DNA of 64,000 nucleotides from CAYZJR01 sp964503045 (GTDB lineage: Bacteria > Cyanobacteriota > Vampirovibrionia > Obscuribacterales > Obscuribacteraceae), in the NCBI GenBank assembly GCA_964503045.1, contig CAZCZI010000014.1, positions 62,001-126,000 on the forward strand, written 5' to 3'. Under the pieces are notes generated by a model that searched no databases, was not told the DNA's origin, and worked only from the letters and a program-made list of their open reading frames with translations. Positions 61,431-64,000 of this stretch are shown here, one piece after another. Each line of letters opens with the position of its first letter. The first letter of the stretch is position 1. The translations under genes and the position numbers were made by a program.

Positions 61431-62528
61431 CTAGTTTTCTTCGATTGCTTCTTCTGCGATTATGTCGGCGCACAGCTCAACACATTGATCGCAAATGAAG
61501 CATCCGGGACCGGCGATTAGTTTTTTGACTTCGCTTTGTCCAATACCGCAGAAGCTGCAAGTCAATTCTGTTGGTTTTACCGGGCGCGGGACGTGATTTT
61601 CCAGTTGAGCAGGTGGAACTCTTGAAATATTGCCCTTTGCGTCGATCTCGAGATGATCGCCTGCGTGCAATTCCAAACTTTCTGAGAACAGTTTGATTGT
61701 TCCCACCATTGTTTTAAATGGTGAAAGCGAACTCATTTCTCCGCTGCTGAAGATGAAGAGTTCAAGCGGCTCTGAACTCTTTTCGATCAGGCTTTGAATC
61801 ATCTCGGCGAGATTGTTCAAGTACTTCGTGTTTGGATTGTCTTTGATCGTAGCGGACTCTTTTTCTCTGAAACCCTTCCAATCATCATCCATTGAAATTT
61901 GAAACTTGAATTCGCGCCTTCCAGAAAGGAAGATGCGAACAGGGTATTCATTATCATTGAACGCCGTGAACCGGAATGTTTCGCCCTTGCAGGCGTCTTT
62001 GATCTCTTCAAGATTTGTGTCGGAAGCAATATAGACTTCAATCGAAAATGGCGCATTATCGAGGTCTTGATAATAGTCTTTGATCCACGCCGAGAGGCTC
62101 GGCGCTTCTATAGTCAATTCTTGCTCGTCGCTGCCCTCATGGTCGTACATCAAAATAGGCGCATCATCTTCGGTGGCTTGAGCTAAGTTGAAGCAGAAAA
62201 AGTCACCGGCGTAACTGCTCGCAAATGGCAGCAACGACCTGACACCCATCAAAGGAGCATTGGAAAAGAATCGTTCAAGCTCAATTATGAGATCGTGCCA
62301 ACCGGCTCCGGATTCGGAGATGCAATGCATTCTGGCAAAGTTGAATTGCCCGCCGTCAAACTCTTTAAGGAAGGCAACATAATTTCCTGGGAGTGTGATG
62401 CCGAGACGTTCTTCCAGGTATTCCACATCTGATTCTTGTGAGCGTTGACCAAACAAATTTGACTTGTCGGCGCGCACTCGCTTGAGCAGATCATTGAATG
62501 GGACTTCTGACGATTCTTTCTTGGACAT
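61431..62528 (-). CDS. SMI1/KNR4 (SUKH) domain fused to ClpX-type zinc finger
   Basis: 365 residues from the ATG at 62528, with TGGAGATG upstream. Residues about 20-165 are a SUKH domain: VEYLEERLGITLPGNYVAFLKEFDGG and then SLSAWIKDYYQD. A middle domain of about 150 residues has strands such as FRFTAFNDNEYPVRIFLSG. The C-terminal 45 residues form a ClpX zinc-binding domain (CSFCGIGQSEVKKLIAGPGC, then FICDQCVELC), with four cysteines binding zinc. SUKH proteins are known as immunity proteins against nuclease toxins, and the ClpX zinc finger recruits substrates or adaptors to ClpXP. The combination suggests a degradation adaptor or regulated immunity factor, by inference. Confidence 0.75.
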   Translation of the reverse strand: MSKKESSEVPFNDLLKRVRADKSNLFGQRSQESDVEYLEERLGITLPGNYVAFLKEFDGGQFNFARMHCISESGAGWHDLIIELERFFSNAPLMGVRSLLPFASSYAGDFFCFNLAQATEDDAPILMYDHEGSDEQELTIEAPSLSAWIKDYYQDLDNAPFSIEVYIASDTNLEEIKDACKGETFRFTAFNDNEYPVRIFLSGRREFKFQISMDDDWKGFREKESATIKDNPNTKYLNNLAEMIQSLIEKSSEPLELFIFSSGEMSSLSPFKTMVGTIKLFSESLELHAGDHLEIDAKGNISRVPPAQLENHVPRPVKPTELTCSFCGIGQSEVKKLIAGPGCFICDQCVELCADIIAEEAIEEN

Positions 62529-62571
62529 GACATCTCCAGACGTAGCCGGGTGCAACATTATGCCAAGAAAA

Positions 62572-62596
62572 ACGGGCTTCCGTGAGGGAAGCCCGT
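62572..62596 (-). terminator. Canonical terminator between small gene and SUKH gene
   Basis: On the minus strand a 10-bp stem (ACGGGCTTCC/GGAAGCCCGT) with a 5-base loop is followed by TTTTTCTT. It closes the small gene at 62684-62761. Confidence 0.8.
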
Positions 62597-62683
62597 CAAA
62601 AAACCAGTTATTTTCTTGAGATCGAGAACTCTTGAAGAACCAAAAAACACAAAAAAACAAGGTTCGGTTCTGAAGCGGCAGAG

Positions 62684-62761
62684 CTATTCCGGTTTGAAGA
62701 TGCTCAATACGGCTCCCGTAAGCATAAGAATTGCAGTGCCAACCATAAATGCGCCAAACAT
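62684..62761 (-). CDS. 25-residue membrane peptide
   Basis: A short gene with AGAGGGAAG 4 to 12 bases before its ATG at 62761. The product is almost wholly hydrophobic (FGAFMVGTAILMLTGAVL) and ends in a short polar tail (FKPE). It is followed 88 bases later by a canonical terminator on the same strand, so it has all parts of a transcription unit. It should be a single-spanning inner-membrane peptide; candidate roles are small-protein regulator of a membrane complex or toxin of a type I system, neither shown. Confidence 0.55.
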   Translation of the reverse strand: MFGAFMVGTAILMLTGAVLSIFKPE

Positions 62762-62830
62762 TGTTTCTTCCCTCTCGAATCAGACCAGCAATCCTGTGCT
62801 GTACCTACCTAACTAAAAGGAGGGAGATTT

Positions 62831-63715
62831 TTAGGAGGATGTTGCCGATGAAGTCGCTAAATCGGCACGGTGGTGGAGGTCCGGGGCTTTCAGGCGCTGG
62901 CTGACGGCTTCGAATTCGAGTCGCGGACCCTTCCATTTAAGGTCGTCGACAGATGCAAAGACATCCACGTCCCTGCGCAGGGTCGCCAGGGTTCTAAACA
63001 AAAGTGCATCCTGCCAAGAGTCCCTCAGTGCTTTAGCAAGAGTTGCACTGCCGCGAACCGTTGTCTTCCATTGGCTTGGGTCTTTTGGGATATCTTCGAG
63101 ATGCGGGTAAACCGCCAAGACCGTAGCTGCAGCCTTTGCCCCCCAGCGTTGAATGCCCGGAAACCCATCGGCGGAGTCGCCGACCAAGGCGAGATAGTCC
63201 GGAATCGACTCTGGTTTTATGCCGAACTTTTCAATCACCCCAGCCTCATCGCGCGTGATGTTGCGCATACGATCGAGCTGAACGACACGCTGCCCCACCA
63301 CGCACTGCCCGAGATCCTTATCGGGGGTGCAAATGATTACTTTGCCGACTCGCTCATCTTCAGCTGCTTTGGCTGCCGCTGAAGCAAGCGCGTCATCAGC
63401 TTCAAACTCCACCATTGCCCAAACCTTCACGCCAAGCGCCTCGAGCGCTTCTTCCAGAAGTGGAAACTGCGACCACAACTTGGGATGAATTCCCTCGCTA
63501 GTCTTGTAGTAGGGGTAAAGATCGTTGCGAAACGATTCGATGATCTTGTCGGTGGCGACCCCTAAATGTGTGGCGCCTTTTTCCAACATTGATAAAACCG
63601 AGGCAACGACACCTCTGACTGCGCCTACTTCTTCGACTGTTCCTTCAGATGTTGGGGGAACGGCATAGAAGTGTCGAAACAATTCAAAGGTTCCATCTAT
63701 TAGATGAACATCCAT
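62831..63715 (-). CDS. 5'-3' exonuclease (Pol I N-terminal domain type)
   Basis: 294 residues of the stand-alone 5'-3' exonuclease/flap endonuclease family. The first acidic site is DGTFELFRHFYA, the arch region with TDKIIESFRNDLYPYYK carries the conserved Arg/Lys, EFEADDALAS and TPDKDLGQ hold metal-binding aspartates, and YLALVGDSADGFPGIQRWGAKAA is the helix-three-turn-helix that binds double-stranded DNA. It removes RNA primers or flaps during replication and repair. It lies 3 bases after an upstream gene, with which it is probably co-transcribed. Confidence 0.85.
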   Translation of the reverse strand: MDVHLIDGTFELFRHFYAVPPTSEGTVEEVGAVRGVVASVLSMLEKGATHLGVATDKIIESFRNDLYPYYKTSEGIHPKLWSQFPLLEEALEALGVKVWAMVEFEADDALASAAAKAAEDERVGKVIICTPDKDLGQCVVGQRVVQLDRMRNITRDEAGVIEKFGIKPESIPDYLALVGDSADGFPGIQRWGAKAAATVLAVYPHLEDIPKDPSQWKTTVRGSATLAKALRDSWQDALLFRTLATLRRDVDVFASVDDLKWKGPRLEFEAVSQRLKAPDLHHRADLATSSATSS

Positions 63716-63718
63716 GAT

Positions 63719-64000
63719 CTAGAGCAATCCCAAATCTTGCAACTCGTGCACTGGTTCGTCGAAAGAACACGAACCGATCGCGTGCATAAAATTTGCGCGC
63801 CCGTCGCGAATCTGATTGCTGTCGATCGATTGATTCTTCCAATGGGCGTGATCATCGAAGTAAAATGCATGTGCATCGGTTTCGGCGAGAATTGGCTCTA
63901 TGTGGCGTTCTCCCTGCCATGCAAACATCGACGCCATGAGCACGTTGAGAAAACCATGCATGACGGCGCGCGGCGCATCGGGCTCGTAGGTCAGCGGGTA
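63719..64000 (-). CDS. Partial gene, 5' end beyond the window
   Basis: The frame is open to the edge of the window. The visible 93 residues start with YPLTYEPDAPRAV and contain a helix (MHGFLNVLMASMFAWQG) and a His/Asp-rich stretch (ETDAHAFYFDDHAHWKNQ). I do not recognise the family. The ATG at 63961 is internal to the open frame and need not be the start. It runs into the exonuclease gene with 3 bases between stop and start. Confidence 0.5.
   Translation of the reverse strand, partial: YPLTYEPDAPRAVMHGFLNVLMASMFAWQGERHIEPILAETDAHAFYFDDHAHWKNQSIDSNQIRDGRANFMHAIGSCSFDEPVHELQDLGLL

Noticed and set aside
1..64000. Mobile elements, prophage, tRNA and rRNA
   Set aside because: No transposase, integrase, phage structural gene, terminal repeats, tRNA cloverleaf or rRNA segment was recognised on either strand.

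Overview
The window is 64 kb of dense bacterial chromosome with moderate GC content, one 100-base assembly gap (20221-20320) and no rRNA, tRNA, CRISPR array or insertion sequence that I could recognise. Most genes have clear Shine-Dalgarno sequences. The mix of content suggests an uncultured, Gram-negative-type member of the non-photosynthetic cyanobacterial relatives (Melainabacteria/Vampirovibrionia, Obscuribacterales-like). That content is nar-type nitrate respiration, a b6-like cytochrome b, heme oxygenase, many TPR proteins, and large leaderless LysM or glycine/aspartate-rich proteins. The taxon is an inference from gene content only.

1-6 kb holds xylulokinase and small secreted, TPR and Dabb proteins. 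6-10 kb holds the most unusual locus. It encodes a 191-residue protein with ten copies of a His-Glu-Tyr-Arg motif, directly followed by a radical SAM-SPASM-methyltransferase fusion; this looks like a multi-core RiPP precursor with its modifying enzyme. Just upstream lies a Ser/Thr kinase fused to a receiver domain that has lost its phosphorylatable aspartate. 10-23.5 kb is a mixed stretch: a beta-carbonic-anhydrase-like protein, a GIY-YIG-like protein, a leaderless LysM plus papain-like protein, heme oxygenase, an EamA transporter, TPR (lipo)proteins and a universal stress protein.

23.8-40.5 kb is a respiratory island. A tightly packed minus-strand operon runs diheme cytochrome c, narG, narH, narJ, a narI-Rieske fusion, cytochrome b and monoheme cytochrome c. 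Divergent from it are a nitronate monooxygenase-like gene, a membrane protein and two narK-type transporters. The layout implies that quinol oxidation by a Rieske/cytochrome b module and nitrate reduction are built as one unit.

40.7-49.5 kb carries a SAF-domain protein, a patatin, a TPR protein, then a plus-strand series: subtilisin-like protease, secreted protein, three TadE/TadG-like pseudopilin proteins, a protein with five [RK]T[LM]L motifs and an FHA-domain protein. 49.5-64 kb holds a GlpT-type transporter, an ankyrin protein, further leaderless repeat proteins (one LysM), an ARPP-1-like protein, an alpha/beta hydrolase, a probable type II restriction-modification pair, an EF-hand protein, a SUKH/ClpX-zinc-finger fusion, a 25-residue membrane peptide and a 5'-3' exonuclease.

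A recurring feature is 3'-end remnants of duplicated genes lying beside an intact copy or relative (6030-6139, 40564-40643, 43888-44010, 60315-60386). One of these lies just beyond the restriction-modification cassette.
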